Source of the DNA: Rhizomucor pusillus
Taxonomy: Eukaryota > Mucoromycota > Mucoromycetes > Mucorales > Lichtheimiaceae
DNA length: 64,000 nucleotides
Direction of reading: 5' to 3'
Assembly: GCA_900175165.2 (NCBI GenBank)
Contig: FWWN02000682.1
Span: forward strand, 63,430 to 127,429
The position numbers and the translations under genes are program-made. Shown piece after piece: positions 38,076 through 50,538 of the stretch. Under the pieces are notes generated by a model, which saw only the letters and a program-made list of their open reading frames with translations, did not search any database and was not told the origin of the DNA. Position 1 is the first letter of the stretch, and each line of letters starts with the position of its first letter.

Positions 38076-38978
38076 ATGCAAACTATCAAGTGTGTTGTTG
38101 TCGGAGATGGTGCGGTTGGCAAGGTAAAGACAAACCTTACAGTTACTCCTGTCACTCATGCTGACAAGGTACATCGCTCTACAGACTTGTTTGCTGATAT
38201 CTTACACGACCAACAAATTTCCTTCCGAGTATGTCCCCACAGTACGTAATAATGAGAGGAGGGGTTTGCGTAGGAGAAATGTAGAGATAACTGATAGGGC
38301 TTGACGCATACTTATCCAGGTCTTTGACAACTATGCAGTAACGGTGATGATTGGTATGCAAACCGACGCATATAGATGTGAACGTGCGAGGACATGTGCA
38401 TTGATTCTTTCTTTTTCCTCTTACGTGCAGGCGATGAACCATACACCCTCGGCTTGTTCGACACTGCAGGTAATGGATGCCTTTGATAAGATACTATATG
38501 TATTAAAATCGGAGCAATGCTCAAGGAGGGACGGAAAATCTAACACATGCACTGTTTCTTTTTCTTTTCTTCTCAAACAGGACAGGAGGATTACGACCGT
38601 CTGCGTCCGCTATCGTACCCACAAACCGACGTCTTTCTTGTCTGCTTCTCCGTCACTTCACCGGCCTCGTTTGAGAACGTCAAGGAGAAATGGTTCCCAG
38701 AAGTTCACCACCATTGCCCTGGCGTACCCTGCTTGATTGTGGGCACTCAAATCGATTTGCGCGACGACCCTGGTGTCATGGATAAATTAGCTAGACAAAG
38801 ACAGCGACCTATCACTTTTGAAGCTGGCGAACGACTTGCCAGAGAATTGGGTGCAGTTAAATACGTCGAATGCTCAGCACTAACGCAGAAGGGATTGAAA
38901 AATGTATTCGATGAGGCAATCGTTGCAGCGTTGGAACCACCAGTGAAAAAGAAGTCGAAAAAGTGCAGAATTTTGTAG
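38076..38978 (+). CDS. CDC42: Rho-family GTPase CDC42
   Basis: Five exons (38076-38123, 38185-38241, 38320-38353, 38431-38469, 38581-38978) encode exactly 191 residues, the standard CDC42 length. All G motifs are present: GDGAVGK then T (P-loop, split by intron 1), [13 protein letters not shown] (effector loop), [13 protein letters not shown] (switch II), the CDC42-type TQIDL nucleotide motif and CSALTQKG. The tail [10 protein letters not shown] has a polybasic stretch and a CAAX box (CRIL), so geranylgeranylation and membrane targeting are expected. CDC42 sets cell polarity, septins and hyphal tip growth. Downstream (39055-39140) lies CT- and CA-repeat sequence. It is convergent with the PPG1-like gene. 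Confidence 0.98.
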
Positions 38979-39054
38979 AGATTCTTCAGAAAACCATCTC
39001 TTGCAATCTTGTATTCTACTCAAGTAATCTTTTTTTTTCTCGTTTACTTTCTAC

Positions 39055-39140
39055 TTGATCTCTCTCTATCTCTCTTTCTCTGTCTCTCTTTTCTTTTTCT
39101 CTTGGCAGCGTTTGTCTCTCTCACACACACACACATATAC
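39055..39140. repeat. CT-rich tract and (CA)n microsatellite in the CDC42 3' flank
   Basis: Imperfect TCTC repeats (about 39055-39120) are followed by ACACACACACATATACAC. They lie between the stops of two convergent genes. Confidence 0.8.
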
Positions 39141-39316
39141 ACAATCTATATCTCTCCTTTCTTTTCTCTCGAGTTCCACTATTGTTAACTTTTTCTTCCT
39201 TTCTTGGAATATACACGGAAATGTCGACTATCGCCGTCAAATTACAGAACCAAGACAAAATTGTAAAGTCTACAAATGCTATCTTATCATAGTTTACTCC
39301 ACATATCGTTCAAAAT

Positions 39317-40751
39317 TTACAGGAAATACTGGCTGCCAGGCCCCGTCAAGGATTCGTTCTCCATGAACTGGGTATCGTTTTCTAAGAATATCCGATAGTC
39401 GCTTTCCACGATCTTATCGCGGTCGTCAGGCACCTTGAGAATGGCAGCCTTGTTTCCGCATCGGTAGCAATAGTTGGGTGCAGACCACAAAGTCACCAAG
39501 TTCTTCTCTTGGAATGGATAGTTGTATCCCTCATCTACCAATTGATGACTCCGGACAATAAGGCTAACATTGTTGTTGTGACAGAACTATAAAGTCGGAT
39601 TAGCTATTAGTTGCATAAACATTGCCGGCTAATCGACTCACAGCGTTCGTGGGCAGATGACCAAAGAGGAATCCGCCTCCGCGAGGACTGATGGCCCACG
39701 AATCAACGTTGGCTTCAGGGTCGGACCACAGCAAATCTATAATGTATTTACTCCCCCAGTTAGGATTGCGATATATCGATATACTACTTTACGTACCACA
39801 CGGTCCACCTGTTTGTGGCAATTCCTGCATCCTAAACAGCGTTCTAGACTTTTTTGGTCAGCGTAATGCTGCATACATACTGAGTCTTTAATTCTACCGG
39901 ATAGAGTCAATAGAAGGTAGTTCGGGCGATAGTCCTCCATGCACACAAAATATATTCCCGTCTACAAGCTGCCGCATTGATGAGCTTAGATTTGCAGGAA
40001 TCTTCGTTCACTGATGTGTTCTGAACATACCGCTGCGAGAGGGAGGTAATCAAAGACTGTGCAGCACCATTCCCAAACTTTTGAACTCTGATATTTCGCG
40101 AGGCATTCATCTGCACAAACAAATGATGTGAGCGATTCATTTTTGCTTTGCATTCATATATATTGCAAAATCTTACCATAGAAACCATATACTCTTGTTA
40201 CGTTTCGACTCTCATGGTTACCTCTCGTCAAAGTGATACGATCTGGATATCTAGTTTAATAAATCGGTGAGAAAGATGATTTAATTCTCATTACACTGAT
40301 GTTATTTGTGGATACTTACTTGACTTTATACAATAATAAGAGTGTTAATGTTTCAAGCGAATATCGTCCACGATCGACAAAATCTCCCTATCCGTCCTAT
40401 CCTCAGAATTCTTGTCGTTTCCCTAATTGTACGTGAGAGAAAAGTAGCATACCATAAATATATAAGATGTCTCGGGCAGATCGCCTCCAACTTCAAAGAG
40501 CTTCAAGAGATCATAAAATTGACCATGGATATCTCCACACAGCGTAACAGGAGCGCGTACGGGAACAACAGTGGATTCTTCCGCTAGTATCTCCTTGAGC
40601 TACACAGTAAAGGAATGAGTGAACATGCAGTCCGAGATTCTTTTTTCTCCTTTCTGGCTGCTTCGCGTACCTTGTTGCATAGCTGCCGCATATCGTCCTC
40701 TGCAAGGTACTTGCAGGCCTTGATGGACTCGATGCAGGCGTCAACATCCAT
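39317..40751 (-). CDS. PP2A-like Ser/Thr phosphatase catalytic subunit, PPG1-like
   Basis: Multi-exon gene coding about 310 residues. The N-terminus is [20 protein letters not shown]. Metal-binding motifs are [26 protein letters not shown] and RGNHESRN, followed by [56 protein letters not shown] and [13 protein letters not shown]. The end SQYFL fits the C-terminal YFL tail that PP2A-type subunits carry and that can be methylated. The N-terminal pattern is nearest to PPG1, with PP4 and PP6 as alternatives; PPG1 is linked to glycogen metabolism and STRIPAK-type complexes in yeasts. The usual RGAG segment before LFG reads RGGG here. All active-site metal ligands are intact. Confidence 0.87.
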
Positions 40752-41715
40752 TGCGAGGAGATTGCAGAGATTGTGAAGGACAATCGGGGCAGAAAGAGTG
40801 TTGGAGTTGCTGGTGGCGAGCAAATGAGAACAAAGGAATGGCAAACTTGCTCCCGCTTTCGGTTATGAATCCATGCAGCCCGGACGACAGATCGGGCAAG
40901 TCCGCCCAACACCAGTGCCACCCTTTTTCTCGAACATACCTATATCATGAACAGTGAAATCAACTGCATTGCACTCATTGGCAAGCAGGTATGAAAGTGT
41001 CAAGCGGCGCTTACGTGCGCGAGTAACAGCTCACATTTAAATACGCTTTAGAATAATCCGTTGTATATCAAGAACTTTAGTCATACTCATCCTGACCTAA
41101 AGTACCACTACATTGCACACACGTCAATAGATGTAATCGAGGAACGAGGTACAGCGCTCGCATTTCGTGACATCCAAGTAGCAAAGCTGATAGCGAGGGG
41201 AAATATATAAACAGTAGGAGGTGGGCCAAAGAATTTGGACTTGTACCTGGGTCTGTTATATGCCATGGAAGACTTGGCAGTGTAGGTTTTACTATGAATT
41301 CTGACAACAATATGCATACTGATGTACGACGTTTATAGATATGGCTACATGACCAACACACGCGTAAAATTCATTGTCGTAGTGTCAGTTACGGATAGCA
41401 TAATACGCGATGCAGACATGAAGATGGTATGAGGATGCCGATTGGGTCTCACTGGGGGGCAGCGTGAATAACCTATTTTGCCACAATGTAGATATTCAAA
41501 AAGATCCATAATGCATACTTGTCACAAATATGTAATCCATTTTACAATATTGAATCACAAAAGAGCTTAAACAGTAAAGCCTTCATCAGGGCCATCGACG
41601 CCATTGGACAAGAGGCCAATGCCCGGGCAACCCTCGATATCTAAAAATCTCGGCCGTTTGCCAGCTTGCTTGTAGTCATACATTATGCCTTTTATTGTTA
41701 TTTTACTCCTACAGT
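40752..41715. other. Intergenic, no assigned gene
   Basis: Upstream of the PPG1-like gene and downstream of MPC1. Minus-strand frames at 41077-41361 end in a segment with a CxxC (KCERC in one frame), but no splice-consistent protein can be built. Nothing else is seen. Confidence 0.35.
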
Positions 41716-42339
41716 CTAAGCAGTTGCGGGCTTCTCTTCCTCCTTGGCAGCCTTGTTGCCAGTCAAGCTACACATACAATTATTAGATAACAAATATTCT
41801 GTTACTACTTCCAAAAATTGTCGAATCCTTACCCGTTGTAATGCAAGTAGCGGTATCCTTGAACAAGCTGAGCAACCTCGTTCGTTGCGTGGCATGCAAA
41901 CAGAAGATAGTTCTTTGGCTGGACGGCTAGTGCAAAGCGCATGAAGAGACCGGAATATACACACAAAGCTGTCGGAAAATGATAGCGGTATAAGCGTCAA
42001 AGTTTATCCTGGCATATGTACAAATAACCCACCAAGCGTCATGTTGCCAGAAATGTACTTGGGGTCCTTCTTCCAGTCAGCGATAGCAGCAAGTGGAATA
42101 CCCCAGTTGGCGACAGGGCCCCAAAAGTGCTAATACAATAAATACTTTGTTAACATATTTCCAATGACACTCTGCTAAACTGGCTTTCCACATACGGTGC
42201 TGGAAACGAACGGGGATTGTCAGTCAAGATCTCGGCTACGATCCCTTTGTTTAACGCACCTCATCAAGTAATTGCGGAACTCAGGAGAAGCGAGCTTCTG
42301 TACAAAACGGTTTGCAACTGTGCCTGACGCCTGCGACAT
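41716..42339 (-). CDS. MPC1: Mitochondrial pyruvate carrier subunit 1 (MPC1)
   Basis: Exons 42260-42339, 42196-42199, 42033-42129 and two downstream exons give a protein of about 120 residues. It contains the MPC1 core [73 protein letters not shown]1 pairs with a second MPC subunit in the inner mitochondrial membrane and imports pyruvate. The C-terminus is charged ([14 protein letters not shown]). The second exon is just 4 nt (CACC). Without it the reading frame fails; with it Ser-Thr-His is restored exactly as in the family. The flanking introns (60 and 66 nt) have normal GT-AG ends. This micro-exon is the most striking architectural feature of the window. Confidence 0.92.
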
Positions 42340-43189
42340 GTTGGGAAATGTTGGGAAAACGTAGACTTGGGTGTGCCAGCTTGGGAGATCCTCCGGCAAT
42401 TTTCATCTCCGTCACCAACGGACAACGGGGTATCTTTTTCTATTATCCAACAAGTTGTACGTGGATTGCTACATCGAACGTGCTCCTCTTTTCTTTGTAC
42501 GCAATGGAATAAAACTTGGATATTCAAAATGGCTTTTGAAAGTAGGTCACATTTGGAATAGTTTCGCTGATGGTCGTCATGTGCTCTAAACCATTGGATT
42601 GTTATTTATTACGCCCATCTATTAAGTGCTAAAAACGGATAGATACGTAAAGACGCCATTACAAGCTAGAAATTCTCTTATGGGGTACAAAGCGTAGATG
42701 GTAGCTACTGATGAAAGTTATGATGTATATATTTCGAAATCGCTTGGCACTATATGTAAAGCAACTGTGTTGTCTCCACCTTCGAAAGGGATGCCTATTG
42801 CTAATAATATAAAAGTGTTAAAATTGCAGCATGCATATACAAGAACTGACGAACCATCAAATTAACCAAAAGCAGTAGCCATGTGATGCAGAGGTTGTAG
42901 TCTTGCGTCAAGAAGCTAAGGGTGGTCTTCCCCTGCATGCAATGATAAATCGGTTCACGGCGTTCTTTGATCATCAGCATGCTACAAGGATATAAAGTGT
43001 TCTAGCTGCATTTTCAAAATCGTCGAGCTCAATAATATCTGAACCAAGCATAACTCAAGTGTAGATGCTTGGAAGTTTCTGAACCAGGACGGCGCAGCGC
43101 GCTTACGCGTTCTTCTATTGCGGGTTAAAACGGGCAACGTTCGCTTTTTTGACTTTTGTGTTCCTTGCTTTTTTTTACACCGTTCTCCA
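42340..43189. other. Intergenic between divergent MPC1 and BLM10
   Basis: About 850 bp with no gene recognised. Open frames of 60-90 codons (42264-42590, 42982-43260) lack motifs. It should contain both promoters; the stretch just before the BLM10 ATG is T-rich. Confidence 0.45.
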
Positions 43190-46100
43190 ATGGCAGCCGA
43201 CATGGAGGTGGATACTATGAGTATCCCGCTTTCCGTCCTCAACGATGACAGAGAGCACACAATGTACTATTCACAATCTTTACCGTATGCCGACCGATTA
43301 GAAGCCGAACCCGAGAATTGGCTTGCACAAGTATGCGAGAATATTGCTATTCACGTTAAAGCTGGCGATCTCGCTCCGGGCACGTTCGCTTGGGTTAAGC
43401 GACTAGAAAGGTAGAGTTCACCCAGCCTACGGACCAGCCTTTCGGTATCTTAGCCGAGAATTTGATACATAGTTATCGAGAAATGAAACACGCAATTCCA
43501 CGAGAGACACGTGCAAAGCTCGCAAAACTTTTGTATGAATTGACGGTAACGCCTGGCATGGATACATCATTGGTGGAATATTGGGCGACAGTGTGCGTCC
43601 GTCTTATAAGGTACTTACCATTCATGGCATCCATCTCAGCGCTCCCTTTCCATTGACATTCTGCTCTTTTAGGAAACCAGAACGCATTGGTCCCGAGGAT
43701 CTGACGCTCGATTGGCGCCCGTTATACCAGCTCATAAAAAAACACATATCTCCAAAGACGCGACAGGTGACTCTCATTGCGGAAACGTAAGCAGTTCAGC
43801 TCAAGTTGCTGTTTGCAGATATGTCCATGTGTTAACATTGCATGCTAGAAAACATATCACGGCTGTAATACGACTTGCAGAATATGCACAACGTTTCTAC
43901 CCGCCGACAGCGACTGAAGAAATTCTGCAAGAACTGTTGCCAAGTTTTACAACGCACCATGCAGAGGATGCGCTCACGGTCCAGGGTTTTCTCTCACTTT
44001 TCGTTCCAGTATCGCAGCCAAAACATTCCATTACGAAGGCTAAACTATATGATAACGGGATTCATCCAAAGGAATATTTGCCAACGATATTTTCCATGTG
44101 GTCCATGGTCACATCCTCCTTTTTATTTGATGCTCAGTGCATAGAGTTACTCTCCCGCATAGCAGAAGCGAATGTCAGCGAACCTTTTCCAGTATTCTCC
44201 AACGATCAGATCAAAACGGTCTTTACTGCATGTCTTCGAATAATGAATCTGCCAGTTGGCAGTCGAGTGGATGGCAATTCTTCGAGTGGAAATAGGACGG
44301 GCGGCTCCTCCGGACACAACCAGTATGCTGGAAGGGTGGATTTAAAAGCAGGCAGTGCGTTAATCCTCAGAAGGAAGCCTGTAAGTTTTGATAGCTCCGA
44401 GTCTTGAGTAATTCCATTAAATGCTATTCAGGAAAAATACAAAGCACTTTCTCGGTTCATGGTGTATACAATGTTCCCGGCTGGAGAAGGAGGACAAAGT
44501 GATGTTTTGGACCTACTAAGCAATCTCGTACAAGCTATCGAATTATATTATCATCCATCCAACCACGGCACTTGGTCTTATTCTTTAGCGGCGTTTACAC
44601 AATGCTTATCAGGCGACTTCCTGCAACGTTGGAGAGAAGGTTGTAAATAGCAAAAGGAAAATAAGTCGAGCAAGTATTACTAACAATATTTTATAGAGCA
44701 AAAAGATGATTGCGACACACCTGTGGAACGCCGATTGACTCCAGAAATGAAACAAAAGTTTGTGCTCATATTGCGACCTTTGGCTTATTTGACCATGTTT
44801 GGCAAAGATAACTACATTGTGAGTTTCGCACAAACGACGTTGCGCCGGCTAGCATGTAAGGCTATCATCTTTATCCATTCTGTCCAATACGAACTAATTA
44901 TCACTTGATACAGGGCTGGAGCCGAGTTTAATATTCCCTGGTCTTTTGGAGCGCATATATTCTTCTCTGGAAACATTGACCGAGGTAGGATGATGTTTGC
45001 TCGCCATGTGTATATATCTTTTCTCACTCGAGATCTAATAGACTCATAGAACTTCCAGTGCAATCCAAGTCCTGGCGGAAATGGCTCATCCGTTACTATA
45101 TCGTGATCATTATCCTGCAGGTGGCAAGCATCTTCTTCCTCTTCTACATCTAGTTACTCCAGGCATAGATCTCGTCGATCCTCCAAAGTCCATATCGATC
45201 ATTCAGTTCATTGCTAATGCGGTTATGCTTGTACCCGTTATGGATTTGACTAAAGGGAGCGGATACGACCCGGTTGAAAATGAAGTGCGCTATGAAGGCA
45301 TGGAGATCGATACATCAGGACACGAAAAAGAACTTTCACCGGAGGAGGAAGATAAATTATGCAAAGCTTCTACTGAAGGTTTCGAAGACTGGCTCGCCAA
45401 ATTCTTACGACAGTCGTTCATGGTCGTAAGTGTCTATTCCGAATCTCTGTTATTTTTGCTGTAAGCCCACTAACGAGTGTCGATTCCAGTTTGAAAATTT
45501 GCCTACAAGTTACAAGTCAAGCAGCCCAGCAGCTGAAAATTCAGTAGTCCATGTTCTGTTGGTAAGTGAATGACTGGATTGTCTTCTTAAATGATGATAC
45601 TAAGAGTATTCAAGGTTACCTGCGATACTTTGTTCCAGCAACTATCGGATGACCTTTACGATATGGCTTTACGGATGGTTGTAGACTTTTTGACTTCTCA
45701 AGTTCTCCCAAACGCATTCCATCCTATCGGCATCTTGTGTCGCGGACTGGCCAAAGCAAACCCCTCAAAAGCTGCAAAGAAGCTAATACCATTGTGTATC
45801 TCTAATATTCAAACTGAACTCGAACACGGTGCATCTTCCCATATAGTCAACTCGTCAGCAGCAACTCCCATCCAGTCTGACTCTACTTTGCATTGGTATC
45901 AAAGCATCCTTTTTGAAGTTTGCTCAGTTCTAGGTGCAGAGCTCTTGAATTATAAGCAAGAGTTAACAAGTATCATACGTGAGATGCTTGATAAATGCAA
46001 AACGCGAACGGGATTCATGTGGGCGAGCAAAGCATTGCGACACATCCTCAGATCATTGTTATCAATCTATCCGAACGAAATGCGAAGTTTTTCTCCCGAG

Positions 46101-49100
46101 GAATGGAATGACAAAGGTACAATTTGATTACTCTTTGTAGATACTCATTATTTAATGATTTCTTGTAGATTTTATGAAAAGCTCTCACCGATTGTGGGGA
46201 AAGCCGGGAAATCCTCAGAATCTAAGGATTGATTGGCATGTGCCTTCCGAGAAAGAAATAGATCTAGCCATGGAGCTTTTGGAAACATTTTTGGTGCCGT
46301 CCATTGATCATGTGGAAAAACTATTCAATGATCAAGGCCAGAAATCTGCAGCAGAATTGACGAATGAATTTTGCAAACATCTCGCTATTATACGGAATTG
46401 TCTACTTGGATCTACGTGTCTAATCGGGGAGGATGGTATCGATCCAGATAAAAACATTGACGAAACCAAGAGCAGTTCAGGGTAAGTGACAAAAGCAATA
46501 TACCATAGACTGCATTGGATTCAAGTTTGCTTATCATTTCTTATTTTTACTAAAGCGATGAAGAGCCAGCGGCTAGCTACACCTTTGCCAAGCTAGAGGC
46601 TGGATATGCATTGACAGATACTTCAGATCCTCGATACATCCGTACTAAGGAACTGCGCAAGAACGTTGCAGAACTTATTCACAAAGCCCTGACATACTTT
46701 TACGAGAAAAGTGAAGACGATGTTGAAAGGATGAAGCTTATTCTAAAGCTTGCTCGCAGTTTCCTTGACGACATGGGCGTCGAGAAATCTGTCCTCGACT
46801 TGCTAAAGACACGCTATAGCTATGCAAAACCAATGTTCCAGACCCCTGTGGCGCGTAAAGAATATCCACGACGTTTGCTAGGTATTGTACATCGCAGTTG
46901 ATGCATATTTACAGCAGTGCTGATATACTACTTCTAGTCCTAAGAGCTTATCTGCATCATTTACAGCGTTTGCGCCACAATGCGCACGGTAGAATTCCTG
47001 AAGAATTGCACATGTCGATATTTAATGATCTAGTCAAACTATCAATGAGCTCTTACGCCGTAGTTCGCAAGTAAGTGTCAAGAAAACCCGCTTTTAAATT
47101 ATATGGATACTTAAGACCTATGTAGGACTAGCCAGAATGCTTTGGCAGCGACAGCAAAGAATTTTACAGGTGCTAAAGCCTCACTGATGACCTCCATTCT
47201 CGAAGGACTACAACGAGATGAAAACTGTATGTATTCTGCAACGTTATTTGGTTCGCTACCGTATATTGATTTTTCGGGTCCACTTGTAGTGGATCCGGAA
47301 GCGCAAGCTGATCGACTTAAAGGAGCACTTTATCTATTACGGCACAAATCCATTCTATCATCTTGTCTTCGTGATTGGCGGTTTATACCCAAGTTTGTAA
47401 CGTCCCTGTGCCAGGCTCAACATGAAGACAAGGTAACAAAGATAGATCAAGATATTAGTGTAATACACTGACAAGAATGTTCTTGCTAGGTCTCTGTCCA
47501 GACACTCATCCGAAAAGTCTTTCTCGATTACGTTACACACTTCACGTTTCGCAATTATCAAATCATCGATACAAGCCATGTGGATGAAAATATTCAACAA
47601 CTCTGTGACCTTGCAGCAGTTAGCAGTCGTATCGATACTACCACATCTAAAGTTTTGGAACGACATCAGAGACAATCAAAGGCATATCAAGAGCTTATGG
47701 AGTTTTTGATTGTATTTATGCAAGACAGTAAAGTTCACTGGCGATTTGCAACAATGGCTGCAAGTCTTTTGGATCTATTCGTCCGACCACAGTATGCCCC
47801 TACGGCAGATTTGGCAAAGATTGCCTGCGACTGCACATTGTCGGATCTGCCTGGTCTTAGACACGTTGGCTCAGAGCTAACTACGCAGCTTTTGGACTTT
47901 ATCAAGCGGCGTACATATGCCAATGGGGATGAAACAGCACTGCTTCGTGGCAACATCGAGAACCCTCTCAAGAAAGAAGTATCTTTGAACCTTGAAGACG
48001 AGAACTTTACCAATGATTTTATCAAGAAACTTTATGACCCAGTAACAGAATCGAATTATCGTGACTGGTATGTCTTCACCATTGTTTAGTTATCAATTGG
48101 ATGCACATTTTACTCATAGCTTCATAACTAGCCTGTTTGCAGACGGCCACGCTAAAGGATGGCTAGTATGGCCTAATAGCTACACATTCTACGTAGCTTC
48201 TACGGGAGATTCCTTCCTCTCAAATGTCGATGACAAATGTCGAGAAGCCTACGACGAGTTTCGCAAGGTGTTTACCACCGAGAGTTATTGGAAAAAGCTC
48301 GGTGACTTTATGTCTCAAGAAATTTCGAACCCTCAGGAAGACGTTTTTCATACATCCAATGCTTTGCTTTGCAAAAGTATTTTCAAAATATATTGGAATG
48401 AACCGCTGCACGAAGCAAAGCAAATTATTACCCAGTTCTGTGATGCTTCTGATCAAAAGAATCAGCAAAGAGCAGGTGCCGAACTGGTAGCCGGACTTGT
48501 ACGTGGTATGAAGCATTGGCCAATCGCCAAGAGCGCGAAGGTGTGGGAATGGCTCTCGCCGCTTCTGCAAAAGACATTTGCCAATATCACCCCGGACTCC
48601 TTGACTTACTGGGAGAGCTGTGTACGATATTGTGCTGTAAGTAAGCTGCAATTATGTTTAGATTACGAAGGATGATTGATTAAATATTTGCATAGCAACG
48701 TCGGGATCCTCGCCGCATTTTGCCGCTTATTGAAATCATATTCGGCGCCGGGTTTGACGCAAACTCGGACGCTGCCTTTGTAGAGGCTAGCAAACTAATT
48801 TTGAAGAAAGCTATTCTGAATACCTTGACGTGGTGGGCGACTCCTCTCGCAGACAGATTATTACCGACACTTTTTGACAACATCCAACATCCTTACAAGC
48901 AAGTGCGTGAAGCAATTGCAAGTGATATCAACGCAGCAGTGCAGCTGCATTGGACCCCCGGTTTTCACAGCATAGACGATCTTTTGCAACGAGCGCGTCA
49001 AGGCCCGCTAATGCCTCTTGCAACCTGTGGCCAAGACACAGTATATTTGGAGACACTTCTTGGAAACTTGGATAGATGGCAATCGGAGTTGCAGCCTGCG

Positions 49101-50136
49101 CATATAGCCGGATCACAAGACTATATCAATGGAAGCAAGACAGGTAAAATATATATATATTTAAAGGCTGTTGAAGAATATATTGCTCATTATTGTTATA
49201 GTTCTTTGTTGGTTAACGGAAGGTTTGACACGATGGCGCGTAGCAGGCACTATTCCTTTCACCCGTTCTCTTTGGCCCAAGATATTCATCATGCAAGAAG
49301 TTCATGATGATCAAGATCTTCAGCAAATGAGCGGCAAGGTCCTTCAATTTTTTGCGCAATACTACTATCCACCATCCATTATTGCATCCATACTTGAACA
49401 ATTCATACAAGTGCTCACTGGATCAGAGAGCTGGCGTATCAGGATCCGTGCGTTGCCAATATTGCAAATATTTTATTTCAAAAACTACTTCTTCATGGAA
49501 GCTGATCAACGGGCTCGCATCATGGATGTTGTGAGTGATATGCTTCTTGATACGCAATTGGAGGCAAGTGTAAAATGTAGATCTTGGCAGAAATTATCTG
49601 CAATCTAACGCAGAATTTGTTCCTTTTTCTATACAGGTGCGACAAATGGCTGCAGTGACTTTAGGTGGTCTGGTGCGATGCTCTCAGCGTGACACGATTG
49701 ATATTGTAAGAGAACGATTCACAAAGCTTCTCCAAACCAACATCCCTAGAAGGAAACGAAGCAGAGAGACGGGCAAGATCATCGAGACCCCCGAGTTCCG
49801 GGTCGCGCTACTCAAGAAACATGCTGGCGTACTTGGATTGTCGTGTTTGGTCAACGCTTTCCCGTACGATGTGCCCAAATGGATGCCAGAGGTTGTTTGT
49901 CAGCTAGCAGAATGCATGTCAGATCCTGCCGAAATTCAGGTATGTTTTATCAAGCTTATTGCTTGCAATATGGTGTGCTTACATACGACCAAACTTCTTA
50001 GGCAACTATAAGGAAAACGTTTTCAGACTTTAAGAGGACACATTGCGATACATGGCACGAAGACATGACCAAATTTACGGAAGAACAGCTATCTACATTG
50101 AATGACGTGCTGATATCGCCCTCATATTACGCTTAA
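43190..50136 (+). CDS. BLM10: Proteasome activator BLM10/PA200
   Basis: The largest gene of the window: about 7 kb with roughly twenty short introns and an estimated 1,800-1,900 residues. Matching blocks include YADRLEAEPENWLAQV near the N-terminus, KLAKLLYELTVTPGMD, DLTLDWRPLYQLIKKHI, EEILQELLPSFTTHHAED, IKTVFTACLRIMNLPVGS, DAALVE-like HEAT repeats through the centre, and the C-terminal RKTFSDFKRTHCDTWHEDM. It ends in SYYA, the HbYX-type tail that docks BLM10/PA200 into the 20S alpha ring. The first intron runs 43411-43472; this choice keeps the frame (LE then SYREMKH). The protein caps the 20S proteasome and stimulates degradation of peptides and acetylated histones. No frame break was found. 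Confidence 0.93.
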
Positions 50137-50538
50137 GCAATAAACGACATTCTTCAGCCTAACTAGGCTCCAGGCGAGCTACGTTTGCACGATAAGCGAC
50201 TGCTTGGGTTGATAGGGCTAAATGTAAACATATGCGCTGAAAGTATGCAATGCACTCCATACGCTCTGCAGATATAAAGGCTGATATCGTCCCCACATCC
50301 TCATTGGTGTAACGTAAAGTGGCATTGTTTTGAGATATAACAAATCTATTTTCACATGTGAACCGTATAATGTCTTCTATCATTGCTAAACACGTCTCGG
50401 TTCTTCGTACAAGATTGCAACGGGCTCCACTCCTGACTGACACTGTAAATTGATGGAAGCTCTTAACGTGGCTGAGTCTGGATTAAGCACGAATAAAAGT
50501 AGGTCTATTTCCATTTTCTTTGTCCACTTTTTTGAAAA

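Noticed and set aside
43411..43453. Possible frameshift in BLM10 after the first coding exon
   Set aside because: A 62-nt GT-AG intron (43411-43472) restores the frame and the conserved SYREMKH block, so no frameshift is needed.
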